Shown in pieces: positions 23,776-33,300 of a stretch of DNA of 46,068 nucleotides. The notes under the pieces were generated by a model that ran no database searches, was not told the DNA's origin, and saw only the letters and a list, made by a program, of their open reading frames with translations. The stretch's first letter is position 1; every line of letters starts with the position of its first letter. The translations under genes and the position numbers were made by a program. Source of the DNA: Clostridiales bacterium Firm_07. Lineage in GTDB: Bacteria > Bacillota > Clostridia > Oscillospirales > CAG-272. Where the stretch lies: NCBI GenBank assembly GCA_001604005.1, contig LVAM01000012.1:1-46068 (forward strand), written 5' to 3'.

Positions 23776-24813
23776 ATGGATCTGTATGATGTTCGGAGCC
23801 AGCTCAAGGCGCTTGAGCTGATGCCCCGTGAGTGCAGCGTTTTGATGGACTTCTTCTGCAAGGAGGAGGGCGTCGAAGAAAACGACAAGGCCATCTATGA
23901 TTTCCGCAAGGGCACCAAGGCGATGGCCCCCACCGTGCATCCCGGCACGGGCGGCGTCATCATGGAGCGCGACGGCTACGAAACCCGCGAGATCGGCTTC
24001 TGCACCATCGCCCCGGAACGCCTGATCGAAGATCAGAACCTCAAGGGCCGCCTGTTCGGCGAAGCCGTGCTGGGCGCTCTGACCCCCGAACAGCGGGAGA
24101 AGAAGATTCTGGCCCGCGACCTCACCGAAATGCGCAAGGCGATTCAGCGCCGCAGGGAGTGGATGGTGCGCCAGGTGCTCCTGACCGGCAAGCTGAATAT
24201 CTTTGAGTACACCAACGAGGGCCGCAGCGCGCAGGCAACGATGGTTGCCGACTATCAGTTTACCAACTACTTCACCCCCGACACCGCCTGGGGACAGGTG
24301 GGCGCGGACATCGCGGGCGACATGGAGGAAATCTACAACCTGGTCTATGACGGCCTGGGCGAAGTGGAGAAGATCGTCATGGCCCCCGACGTGTGGGCGG
24401 CGATGCGCAACGACAGCACTTTCATGAAGCTGCTGGATATGCGCAACGTGGACATGGGCGACATCAAGCAGAAGTACCGTGGAAGCGGCCTGCGCTTCCT
24501 GGGCCACAACGCCGACGGCGTGGAGCTGTACAGCCTCGCCGGGACGTTCATCGACGACGACGGCCTGAAAAAGCCCGTCATGCCCGCCGGTACGCTGATC
24601 GCGGGCGGCAGCGACATCGTGAAGATGCCCTACGGCCCCGTGACCCAGGTTGAGGAACCCGGCCCCGGCGCGAAGCACAAGACCTACATCAAGAAGGAAG
24701 TGCCCCTGCGTCACGGCAGCGTGGACGGCAACAGCATCAAGAACCGGCTGACCAGCCGCCCGACGGTTATCCCCTTCAACGTGGACGCATGGGCCATCGC
24801 CAAGGTGCGGTAA
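23776..24813 (+). CDS. major capsid protein (lambda gpE family)
   Basis: 345 aa with HK97-type fold of the gpE family: short N-terminal helix, KAMAPTVHPGTGGVIMERDG, a region GFCTIAPERLIEDQNLKGRL, and ALLLAG-type beta strands near the end. It has the family's typical length. The capsid shell assembles around the scaffold encoded just upstream. Confidence 0.93.
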   Translation: MDLYDVRSQLKALELMPRECSVLMDFFCKEEGVEENDKAIYDFRKGTKAMAPTVHPGTGGVIMERDGYETREIGFCTIAPERLIEDQNLKGRLFGEAVLGALTPEQREKKILARDLTEMRKAIQRRREWMVRQVLLTGKLNIFEYTNEGRSAQATMVADYQFTNYFTPDTAWGQVGADIAGDMEEIYNLVYDGLGEVEKIVMAPDVWAAMRNDSTFMKLLDMRNVDMGDIKQKYRGSGLRFLGHNADGVELYSLAGTFIDDDGLKKPVMPAGTLIAGGSDIVKMPYGPVTQVEEPGPGAKHKTYIKKEVPLRHGSVDGNSIKNRLTSRPTVIPFNVDAWAIAKVR

Positions 24814-24834
24814 CAACGGAAAGGAGCAAGGGAA

Positions 24835-25206
24835 ATGTATATTGCAGTCACCTACATAGGCAGTAGATATGTTCCCGGCGAGATCATTTCCGAAGATACG
24901 CCCAAGGAGAAGCTGGACTGGCTGAAACGGGCGGGTGCGATCCGCGAGGCCGCGCCCGACCCGGAAGCGCCGGTCATGGCCGAACCGCCGGAGGACAAGG
25001 GGACGGAAGCGCAAGCGCCCGACCCGGAAACCGACGACCCGGAAACCGAAGCGCCGGAGGACGAAATCGACGAGGACGCGGAAGCCCCCGAAATCGACGT
25101 GATGGACGGCGTGGTGGCCGCTGAAAAGGAGGAGCCGAAGAAGCCCGCCAAAACAGCGGCGCGCAAGCCTGCCGCCAAAGCGGCGAAAGGAGGTAAAACC
25201 AAGTGA
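24835..25206 (+). CDS. acidic low-complexity head-region protein
   Basis: 123 aa: a small folded N-terminus (VTYIGSRYVPGEIISED, about 1-38) followed by a long Pro/Glu/Ala/Asp stretch and a Lys/Ala-rich end. It lies between capsid and connector genes. Function unknown; it may bind the capsid or a connector. Confidence 0.65.
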   Translation: MYIAVTYIGSRYVPGEIISEDTPKEKLDWLKRAGAIREAAPDPEAPVMAEPPEDKGTEAQAPDPETDDPETEAPEDEIDEDAEAPEIDVMDGVVAAEKEEPKKPAKTAARKPAAKAAKGGKTK

Positions 25207-25388
25207 AGGTTTTGATTCTTTCCAGTCAGACCGTCGAGGAAGTCAACGACAGCTACGGCGCGCGCCTGATTGAGCAGGGCAAGGCTGTGATCCCGCCCAA
25301 AGCGGAGAAAAAGGCGGAGGAAAAGCCCGCCGAGAACCCCGCCGAGGAAGCGTCTGCCGAAGCCCCGGCCAAGGGCAAGCGCAAGTAA
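25203..25388 (+). CDS. small head-region protein, similar layout
   Basis: 61 aa, GTG start overlapping the previous TGA. The first 30 residues resemble the small domain of the preceding gene (IL..VEE..ARLIEQGKAV), and the rest is Lys/Ala/Glu/Pro-rich. May share its role or derive from it. Confidence 0.6.
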   Translation: MKVLILSSQTVEEVNDSYGARLIEQGKAVIPPKAEKKAEEKPAENPAEEASAEAPAKGKRK

Positions 25389-25732
25389 TGGCGCTGAAAG
25401 ACCGCATCGCCGACGACATCAACCGCGTATTCCTGCAAATGGATCACTTTGCGGAAACGCACTACTGGAACGGCGAGGAAATCACCTGTGTACCAGACGA
25501 AGAAGAAGCGCTCAAGCGGAAAAACAACAACGTGAACGATATTAGCTGGGATTCCAACACCCGCAAAATATTGATCCACGTCAAGGAGGCGGACTTCCCC
25601 GAAGCGGAGCCGCCGGAACCGAACACCCATATTATTTTCGACAGAAAGCCCATGCGCGTTCTGGATGTCAACATCAATATGGGGATGCTGGATATTCTGC
25701 TTGAAAGCCGCGATCCAAGGGAGCTGATGTAA
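25388..25732 (+). CDS. head-tail joining protein (gpFII-like)
   Basis: 114 aa. The start DRIADDINRVFLQMDHFAETHYWNGEEITCVPD fits the pattern of phage head-tail attachment proteins (Phage_attach); shown motif parts are NRVFLQMDHFAE and GEEITCV. The C-terminus is beta-rich. It would seal the connector before tail joining. Family assignment is by pattern and position. Confidence 0.6.
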   Translation: MALKDRIADDINRVFLQMDHFAETHYWNGEEITCVPDEEEALKRKNNNVNDISWDSNTRKILIHVKEADFPEAEPPEPNTHIIFDRKPMRVLDVNINMGMLDILLESRDPRELM

Positions 25733-25733
25733 T

Positions 25734-26390
25734 ATGCGCTTTACTGAACGGCTGACCGGCCTTAAAAACTGGACGATCAAGGAGCTGTGCAAGGGGCGTA
25801 TGATGAAAGCCCCGGCGGAGAACATGGACATAGGGACGATCCGGCGGCAGGAGCCGACCTGTTACCTGGCGTGGGCACCGGCGCGGATGGACAAGGCGGG
25901 CAATCTGAAAGAAATCCCCCTGTCCACCGTTCCAGGCATCCTCATCATGCCCAACCAGACCTACGCAAAGTACATGGAGGAAAAGCGGTTTGACCGCTAC
26001 AACAACGTGCACAGACCGCAGGAAATGGGACAGCACCTTGCCGCGAGCATCCTGTTCAGCGTGTACGAACCCGGCGTCCGCCTGCCCGGTTTCATCGACA
26101 CCGTGGGCGACAAAGGGCAGGGCCTTGATCCGTCCCTCATTCTGGAGGGCACGGAGCAGGGCCTTTTTACGCTGATGAACTGGATGGACGATTGCATGGA
26201 AAAGCTGCTGGGACAGAAGATGATCCCGAAAACAGACCTTTTCGTGCAAGAGGACACCGTAACGTACAGCCTGTACACGGATCAGAGCTACGTCGTGGAC
26301 AGGCGGCCCATCTATTACGGCTTCGTCAACGTGGTATTCGGATGCCACGTCAACGAGGGCTACAACCCGGACATTGAAAAACTTTTGTAA
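25734..26390 (+). CDS. connector/tail completion protein, unknown family
   Basis: 218 aa. No clear motif; contains tryptophan- and tyrosine-rich segments and a long helical centre. It lies between the head-tail joining protein and the sheath, the slot of tail terminators and neck proteins in myoviruses. Confidence 0.6.
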   Translation: MRFTERLTGLKNWTIKELCKGRMMKAPAENMDIGTIRRQEPTCYLAWAPARMDKAGNLKEIPLSTVPGILIMPNQTYAKYMEEKRFDRYNNVHRPQEMGQHLAASILFSVYEPGVRLPGFIDTVGDKGQGLDPSLILEGTEQGLFTLMNWMDDCMEKLLGQKMIPKTDLFVQEDTVTYSLYTDQSYVVDRRPIYYGFVNVVFGCHVNEGYNPDIEKLL

Positions 26391-26404
26391 GGAGGAATTA
26401 ACCC

Positions 26405-27904
26405 ATGGCTGATTACAAGCATGGTGCGTATGGCGTGATCCAGGCCGTCGGAAGCCGCGTGGCGGACGAAAGCCAGGGCGCTATCGTCTATGTTGGCACG
26501 GCCCCCGTGCACAACCTGGAGGGCGGCGCGAACAACGTCAACGTGCCTATCGTCGTAAACAACATCGCCGAGGCGCGCAAATACTTCTCCTATTCCGACG
26601 AATGGGACAAGTACACGCTCTGCGAAGCGATGCACGTCCACCTGGAAAACAAGGGCGTCGGACCTCTGGTGTTCATTAACGTGCTCGACCCCACCAAGGC
26701 CGCCCACAAAAAGGGCACCAAAGTCACGGCTTCCAAGACCCCGGAGAATGGCCGCATCACCATCCCTTCCGGGCAGGACGTGATTATTGATACCGTGGTT
26801 ATCAAGACCACCGACCAGACGCCCGTAACGAAGGTGAAGGGCACCGATTACGCGATTGCGTACAACATCGAGAAGAAGTCCGTGGTCATTACCGAGCTGA
26901 CCACCGGCGCGCTGGGCAGCGCGGCCCTTTCCGTAGAATACTACGAGATCGACGCAACCGGCGTCACGCCTGCGGACGTGATCGGCGCTTCCGACGGGCT
27001 GGGCACCAACACCGGCATCTTCGCCATCAAGAACGTGTACCAGCTCACCGGCTACATCCCGGCCTACCTGGGCTGCCCCGGCTTCTCCTCTGTGCCCGCC
27101 GTCCATGCGGCGATGTATCAGAACAGCGTGAAGGTTAATGGGCATTGGGACGTGTACCTGTTCGTCGATCTGCCGCTGATGAACGGCCAGACCGCGCTGA
27201 CCCTGGACACCATCAAGACCTACAAGGACGGCAACGGCTACACCAAGGAGAACGAAACGGTATTCTTCCCGCTGGCGCAGGGCACCGACGGGAATATCTA
27301 CCATCTGTCTGTGCTGGCCGCCGCCAACTTCCAGGAGCTTCTTCTGGCCCAGGACGGCATCCCCTACAAGACAGCGAGCAATACCGACTGTGCCATCATC
27401 GAAAACCTGTACATGGGCGTTGCCAACGTCGGCAAAGTCTATGACGACAGCCTCATCAATGAGAAGCTGAACAAGAACGGTATCGCCAGCGCCGCCTTTG
27501 TGGGCGGACGGTGGGCCATTTGGGGCTGCCACAGCGCCGACTACGACCAGAGCAACGGCGACCAGATCAACGTCGCGGAAACCAACCGCATGATGCTGTA
27601 CTACATCAGCAATGATTTCCAGCACCGGCGGACGCCCGACGTGGACAAGCCCATGACGGCGAACGATCTCCAGACGATCATCGCCGAGGAGCAGACCCGG
27701 ATTGACGCGCTGCTGAACATCGGCGCGCTGACCCGTGGCGTCGTTTCTCTGAACGCCGACGCGCAGGCCCGCAGCGACATCATGAACGGCGACTACTCCT
27801 TCCTGTTCGACATCACCACGACCCCGCTTGCAAAGAGCCTGACGGCTATCGTCAACTGGACTGATGAGGGCTTTGTCACCTACTTTGAAAGCGTGGGCGA
27901 CTAA
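26405..27904 (+). CDS. contractile tail sheath protein
   Basis: 499 aa, of the P2-gpFI/Phage_sheath type. It starts with GAYGVIQAVGSRVADESQGA and IVYVGTAPVHNLEGG, has GPLVFINVLDPT, a central inserted beta domain, and a C-terminal assembly part (FQHRRTPDVDKPMTANDLQ). The sheath contracts to drive the tube into the host envelope; this defines the phage as a myovirus. Confidence 0.94.
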   Translation: MADYKHGAYGVIQAVGSRVADESQGAIVYVGTAPVHNLEGGANNVNVPIVVNNIAEARKYFSYSDEWDKYTLCEAMHVHLENKGVGPLVFINVLDPTKAAHKKGTKVTASKTPENGRITIPSGQDVIIDTVVIKTTDQTPVTKVKGTDYAIAYNIEKKSVVITELTTGALGSAALSVEYYEIDATGVTPADVIGASDGLGTNTGIFAIKNVYQLTGYIPAYLGCPGFSSVPAVHAAMYQNSVKVNGHWDVYLFVDLPLMNGQTALTLDTIKTYKDGNGYTKENETVFFPLAQGTDGNIYHLSVLAAANFQELLLAQDGIPYKTASNTDCAIIENLYMGVANVGKVYDDSLINEKLNKNGIASAAFVGGRWAIWGCHSADYDQSNGDQINVAETNRMMLYYISNDFQHRRTPDVDKPMTANDLQTIIAEEQTRIDALLNIGALTRGVVSLNADAQARSDIMNGDYSFLFDITTTPLAKSLTAIVNWTDEGFVTYFESVGD

Positions 27905-27924
27905 AGGAAAGGAGGGCCTAAACA

Positions 27925-28440
27925 ATGCCGCAGAAGGTATATTGCAACATTGAGAAGCATCGGATTCTCGACAACAAGCGCGAGATCGAGGACGTGACCA
28001 AGTTTGGCCTGCCCACGATCAAGCACCCCACCACCGAAGTGAAAAGCTCCGGCATGGCTATGAACGTGGACATGCCGGACACCACGCACCTTGAGGCGAT
28101 GGACTTCACCATCTACCACAACAACGGCGTGAACTGCAACTACCTGTCCGAACCGGGCAAGCACTTCATCGAGGCGCGCACGGCGCGCCAGCGCTACGAC
28201 GTGCCCAAGGGCGAGATCGCGCACGAAAGCGTGAAATTCCGCATTACCTGTGTCCACGTCGAAACGCAGAAGGGCGACATCGAAACCGGCAATCCCTACG
28301 GCAGCACCGAAAAGTATTCCGTGCTGCGGTACGAGGAGGAAGTCAACGGCAAGGTGGTTATCATCGCCGACGCTATGGCGGGCCTCATCAAGTACAACGG
28401 CAAGGATTGTACCAACGTCGTGGACAATCTGCTGAAATAA
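27925..28440 (+). CDS. tail tube protein (P2 gpFII family)
   Basis: 171 aa. The strand-rich protein with DKREIEDVTKFGLP-type start (here DNKREIEDVTKFGLPTIKH), SGMAMNVDMPDTTHLEAMDF, and FRITCVHVETQKGD matches contractile-phage tube proteins. It forms the DNA conduit inside the sheath. Begins after AAAGGAGG. Confidence 0.9.
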   Translation: MPQKVYCNIEKHRILDNKREIEDVTKFGLPTIKHPTTEVKSSGMAMNVDMPDTTHLEAMDFTIYHNNGVNCNYLSEPGKHFIEARTARQRYDVPKGEIAHESVKFRITCVHVETQKGDIETGNPYGSTEKYSVLRYEEEVNGKVVIIADAMAGLIKYNGKDCTNVVDNLLK

Positions 28441-28461
28441 GCGGAGAAAACCAACACCAGC

Positions 28462-28500
28462 AGGCGCGGAAAAGCGCGAGCGTTCGCGCTTTTCCCGCCT
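28462..28500 (+). terminator. strong hairpin between tube and chaperone genes
   Basis: Inner stem GGAAAAGCGCGA / TCGCGCTTTTCC with loop GCGT, extended by AGGCG/CGCCT across one bulged base: 17 bp in all. The core matches the palindromes at 16014 and 44806. It lacks a long T run, so it may trim or stabilise mRNA and set a step-down in expression after the tube gene rather than stop it. Confidence 0.6.
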
Positions 28501-28529
28501 GATTCTTTCAAAGAAAGGATTTGTCTGAC

Positions 28530-29039
28530 ATGGAAGAAATCAAGAACATTCAGCCGGAGCAGACCGGCGCAGAGGAAAAGACAGAACAGCCCGCCGCCAA
28601 GGAAGCGGAACCCCAAAAGACGCGGGAGGAAATGCAGGAAATCCTCAAACAGAAGATGGAGGAAGTGCGCAGGCGGACGCTGGAGGCCCAGGAAGCCATG
28701 GGCCAGGGCAAGGGCCGCCTGACGCTGGAAACGCCATTTATCAGCCGCGACCAGGAGATCAAGGAGCTTATCTACGACTTTACAGCCCTCACGGGCATGG
28801 AATATACCGACGCGATGGATAGCGACATCAACGCCAACAGCAGCGCCTATCACCGCATCACCTACCGGCAGGCGCTTTCCCTGTTCGCCAAGGCTGCCGC
28901 AAAGCAGATGGACAACGTGGACATGGAGGACATCGTGAGCCGCATCGGCGTGACCGACGCGGTGGAGGGCGTGCAGCTTGCAACGCTTTTTTTCACCGCA
29001 TCGACGCGGGCGGGTCGTCTGCGTATCTCGAAAAAGTAA
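28530..29039 (+). CDS. tail assembly chaperone, zero-frame product
   Basis: 169 aa. Charged, Gln/Glu-rich N-terminal coiled coil (about 10-70), then a conserved part (RDQEIKELIYDFTALTGMEY and ITYRQALSLFAKAA). It lies between tube and tape-measure genes, as lambda G/T and the P2 E/E' chaperones do. A -1 frameshift near its end adds a second domain. ATG 28530 preferred; TTG 28521 is also possible. Confidence 0.82.
   Translation: MEEIKNIQPEQTGAEEKTEQPAAKEAEPQKTREEMQEILKQKMEEVRRRTLEAQEAMGQGKGRLTLETPFISRDQEIKELIYDFTALTGMEYTDAMDSDINANSSAYHRITYRQALSLFAKAAAKQMDNVDMEDIVSRIGVTDAVEGVQLATLFFTASTRAGRLRISKK
28988..28994 (+). promoter_or_regulatory. -1 ribosomal frameshift slippery heptamer
   Basis: T-TTT-TTC in the zero frame is a perfect X-XXY-YYZ slippery site, inside codons 153-155 of the chaperone. 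Slipping back one base opens a frame that continues for 55 codons. No strong hairpin within the next 10 bases was identified by eye. Confidence 0.8.
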
Positions 29040-29161
29040 TCATCGCAGGCATGGTCACGCACACGTCGATACCCGATTTTATGAATATGACCATTCGCCG
29101 ATTCTATCAGGTGTTCGTGAGCATTTGCGACGTGATGGAAAAGCGGAAGCACGGCGGATAA
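28994..29161 (+). CDS. tail assembly chaperone, -1 frame extension
   Basis: Reached from the slippery heptamer; 55 codons to TAA at 29159. The encoded HRIDAGGSSAYLEKVIIAGM, TSIPDFMNMTIRRFYQVF and DVMEKRK sequences look like a real conserved domain and not random reading. The fusion product would be about 210 aa. It lacks its own start signal. In lambda the equivalent gpGT recruits tape measure to tube protein. Confidence 0.8.
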   Translation, partial: HRIDAGGSSAYLEKVIIAGMVTHTSIPDFMNMTIRRFYQVFVSICDVMEKRKHGG

Positions 29162-29167
29162 AAACAG

Positions 29168-29200
29168 CGGCGGCGGGACGATCTCGCCGCCGTTTCTTTG
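29168..29200 (+). terminator. hairpin after the chaperone frameshift gene
   Basis: CGGCGGCG (29168-29175) pairs with CGCCGCCG (29185-29192) over a 9-nt loop and is followed by TTTCTTT. It lies seven bases past the -1 frame stop and just before the next gene's ribosome-binding site. Likely a partial intrinsic terminator. Confidence 0.6.
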
Positions 29201-29218
29201 CAGAATGGAGGTTGCGGC

Positions 29219-30133
29219 GTGGAAATCTACTATCAGGGCAAGGACATCACCGACCTTGTGCAAGTGCGCAAATGCGTTTCGCGGGACACTTGCGGCGGGC
29301 GCTGCGACAGCCTGGAAATTGAGTTTGAAAACGCGGCGGGCTGGTACAACTGGGGGCCGGAGGAGGACGACCAGATCATTGTCGCCATGAACGGCTACGA
29401 TACGGGCGTGATGTATCTGAACACGGTATTGCCGGAGGACGGGAAATACCGCGTATTGGCAACCGCGCTCCCCTGCATCGCCCGCAAAAAAGAATACAAG
29501 AGCTTTACCGGCAAGACCATTGAGGAGATCATGCGCGCCTGCGGCATGGTCACGGGCATGGGCTTTGCCGTGTACGGCATCGACGGAAATACCGTGATCC
29601 CGTACATCCAGCAGGAGAACGAAAGCGCGGCGGCTTTCCTTTGCCGGTTGCTGAAATGGGAGGGCGCGCAGCTTAAATGCGTGAACGGCCAGTACGTCGC
29701 AATCGGGATCAGCTACGCGCAGGAGAGGCAGGCACACCAGACAATCGAGATCACCGCCAAACAGCGGGGCACGGAATACCGCCGGGGAGGCGGGAAATAC
29801 AGGAGCGTTACCGTGCTGACGCCCTACGCGAAAGCGACGGCGGAGGACTTGATCGTGCCCAGCACGCACGCGCAGATCACGGCAGACCTTCCGGCCCGAA
29901 ACGACATCCAGGCCGGACGCTGGGCGCGGGGCCTGCTGCTCCACAACAACCGGCAGGACGAAACGCTGACGATTGAAACGGATTTTAACCCCGGCTTTTC
30001 GGCCATGACGCGCATTGACATAACGGGCGGAACGGACGGCACCGGGGAATGGATCATCGAAGAAGCGGAGCACGACTTCAAAAACAAGACTTCCAGGGCA
30101 AAGCTGTTTCGGTGCATCCAGACGATACAGTAA
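29219..30133 (+). CDS. tail hub/baseplate protein (P2 gpD-like late control D)
   Basis: 304 aa. Phage_GPD pattern: IYYQGKDITDLVQVRKC, DSLEIEFENAAGWYNW, a middle GKTIEEIMRACG and AAAFLCRLLKWEG, and C-terminal IEEAEHDFKNK. It links tube to spike in the baseplate. GTG 29219 has GGAGG 8 nt upstream. Here it precedes the tape measure gene, unlike P2, where D is last. Confidence 0.78.
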   Translation: MEIYYQGKDITDLVQVRKCVSRDTCGGRCDSLEIEFENAAGWYNWGPEEDDQIIVAMNGYDTGVMYLNTVLPEDGKYRVLATALPCIARKKEYKSFTGKTIEEIMRACGMVTGMGFAVYGIDGNTVIPYIQQENESAAAFLCRLLKWEGAQLKCVNGQYVAIGISYAQERQAHQTIEITAKQRGTEYRRGGGKYRSVTVLTPYAKATAEDLIVPSTHAQITADLPARNDIQAGRWARGLLLHNNRQDETLTIETDFNPGFSAMTRIDITGGTDGTGEWIIEEAEHDFKNKTSRAKLFRCIQTIQ

Positions 30134-30145
30134 CGGAGGGACGGC

Positions 30146-30343
30146 ATGGAAAAGGGCGCGATGATTGAACGCGGCTATATCGCCAGCGTCGAGGCGGGCG
30201 GCTATTGCGTGGCCTCCTGTGACCGGGCGGGCATCAGGACGCCGCCGATCCAACCTATCAACGGCAACACCTACACCACGGGCGACCTGGTGTATTTTTT
30301 TCTTTTCCCGGACGGAACGGGGAAAATACTCTGCGGCGCATAA
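30146..30343 (+). CDS. small tail protein, unknown
   Basis: 65 aa, GGAGGG upstream of ATG 30146. Beta-rich with ASVEAGGYCVAS and a late TTGDLVYFFLFPDGTGKILCG, a layout like short beta-barrel domains of spike or hub proteins. Could be a spike/PAAR-like component but lacks diagnostic motifs. Confidence 0.62.
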   Translation: MEKGAMIERGYIASVEAGGYCVASCDRAGIRTPPIQPINGNTYTTGDLVYFFLFPDGTGKILCGA

Positions 30344-30370
30344 GGCCGCGTTATAAAGGGCGGTGAGATT

Positions 30371-33300
30371 GTGGCGAGCCAGACGCTTGAAACTGTTATT
30401 GCGATTAACGCGCGAGTAGGAAACGGTTTTTCCCAGGTGGGCGCGACGCTCACCGAACTTGGGAGCATGGTCAACGGGGTAAGCCAGCAGCTTATCAACT
30501 TTGGCAAGGACAGCGTAAAGGTCTATCGTGAATACGAAAAGAGCATGGCCGACGCGGAGGTAGCTCTTTCGACGGTTTACGGGCGCGGCACGCGGGAACT
30601 GAACCAGGTTATGACCCAACTGGACGTTTCCGCGACGGAATGGGCCGCGACGACGATTTTCCACACAAACGACGTGGCAAACGCCATATCGGAGGCCGCG
30701 CACGCAGGCTGGGACTTTGACCAGATCATGAGTGGCATCCCGGCGGCGATGCAGCTTGCGCAGGCGGGCGGGCTTGACCTGTCCGAAGCGGTGAACTACA
30801 TCGTAAAAAGCACCAACGCGGCGGGCATCGGCTTTGAGGATTTGGGGAACTTCATCGACCTTTGGGCTTTCGCGGCGAACAGCAGCGCAAGCACCATCGG
30901 CGAGTTTGGCGACGCCATGCTGCGCATGGGAAGCACCATGCGCTTTGCTGGCAATACCGAGGAGCTTATGACCCTTATCGCCGTGACGGCCAACGCGGGC
31001 GCGACGGGCAGCGAAGCGGGCACCATGATCCGCAACTCCATGATGCGTCTGATCGCCCCGACGGACAAGGCCAAAAAGGCCATGGCACAGCTCGGCGCGA
31101 CCAGCACCGAAACGGCGGCCCTGCTGAACGACGAATCGCTGGCGGCGGCCAACGCGGAGCTGGCGGCCCACGGATTCAGCGCGTTCTATACAGACGGCCC
31201 GAAGCAGGGGCAGATGAAGAACGTGCTGGACATCTACCGGGAGCTGTACGTCGCCCTGGGCGACATCGCGGGCGGCTATGAGAACATAGACCGCAACGGC
31301 GCGGCGCTGTCCGTGCTGTCCGCCATCTTCCCGACCCGTACCATCACCGAGGCTTTGACCCTGCTGCGGGGCGCGGCGGAGGGCTACGATGGGCTGTATG
31401 AGGCCATGATGGGCGGCGACGCGGCGGGCTACGGCCAGTACGCCGCAGAAACCATGATGGACACGCTGGACGGCAAGATCGAAACCTTTGAAAGCAAGGT
31501 GGAGCGCCTAAAGCAGCTCGTCGGCGAGGAGCTTTCCGGCCAGGTTGAACAGGCTACCGGCTTTATCGGCGGCCTGGTGGACAAGCTGGCGGAAATGGAC
31601 AGCGACCAGCTCGGCGCGCTCGTGTCCGGGCTGGAGGTTATCGCGGCGGCAGGCCCCGGCCTGCTGCTGGCGGGCGGCGCTTTCCGCATGATCGGCTATT
31701 TGCTGACCCCGGCGGGCGGCATCGGCCTGGGCCTTATTGCGCTGACGGCGGCGGCGACGGCCATTAAACAGCTTGAAGAAGCCGACTTTGCAAAGAACTT
31801 CGGCAACATGGAGCTGGACACGCAGGGCATCCAGAGCTACGTCAAGACGCTGGGCGAGGATTTCAAGGCGGCCTATGCCGAAGTGGACGGATTCAAGCAG
31901 GCCCTCGACAAAAGCGTGGAATCCTACAAGACGGCCAGCAGCACATTCAGCGCGACGCTGTTCCAGGACATGATTACCAACGCGAAGCTGACCGACGCAG
32001 ACAAGGCCGCGCTGGAAAGCCTGGGACAAGATATGTTTCTGGCTGTACAGGGGGCCATTGCCAACAGCACGGCGGCCAGCATGAGCTACTGGCAGACGCT
32101 TTTCGGCGGGGACGGGACGGCGGAATACGACCCGGCCTATCAGCAGATTATCGACCTGACCAACCAGGCGTATGAGGACGCGATGGCCGAAGCAACCACC
32201 ATCAGCCAGGGCTTGCGCGCGGCCATGACCAGCGCCTTTGCGGACGGCGAAATCAGCGACGAGGAGTATCAACAGATACTTTCGTACATGAAAAGCTATA
32301 ACGACGCCGTGGCGCGGGCGGCGGCGGAGGCCCAAAGCGAAGAAGATTATATCAAGATGAATAAGTGGCTCAAGCAGGCCCAAACGGCCAGCCTTGAGGA
32401 CATCAAGGGCCTTGCGGAAACAGCCACGACGGAACGCGACGAAATCCTGGCGGCACAGCAGGATCGGTTTGAAACCGAATACTTCCGGCTGCAATACCGG
32501 GGGGCCGACGCGGAAACCCTGGCCCGCGCGGAAGCGAAGTACAAGGCGGAGCAGCAGAAAACCAATGCCGCCTATGATGAATTTCTGTTTACGCTGTGGG
32601 ACAGCCAACTCCAGCAAAGCGGGCAGGCGGAGAATTACGGAATACTTGCCGGATATGCGAAGCAATATATGTCCGGCGAGTTGACAAGCGACACAATCTA
32701 TAATCTGCTCAAAGACCAGATGGGCGCAAGCGTCTATACGGGTGCAGATGCCGGCTGGATACCGAGCATGAAGAACACAGACCGCGCACAGCTTGGACGC
32801 CTCATGGGCTATATGATTAGCAGCATGGGCGGCAACGAGGGCGTGGAAGAACGGATCGCCTACTATGAAGGAATCGGCGATACCGCGATGGCCGGACGGC
32901 TGCGGCAGATGTACGCCATGGAGCAGCTTATCAATAACTTCGGTTATAGCACAGCGCTTGATAAGCCTGCATGGGATATTCTGAACCTGACGGCGGACTA
33001 CATGAACACAAACGCAGACGAACATCTGCCGAGTGCGATGAACAAAAAGAACGCCGAAGCCGTACTGCTTGGGCAGAGCGACTATACTACGGCGACAGCA
33101 AGGGCGACCATTGCCGCGTTGGGAAGCGGCAAAGGCAGTATGAGCGCCTATTTCGATGCCATCGGGCAAAGCGTGAACGAGGGAACGGTAAGAGCCATCA
33201 ACAGCGCGAGCCTTAAAGGCAATGCCGCCAAAGAGTACAACAATCTCGTTGACCAGCTCATGCAGAATTACGACTTTGAGCGGATTCTTGCGGACAGCAG

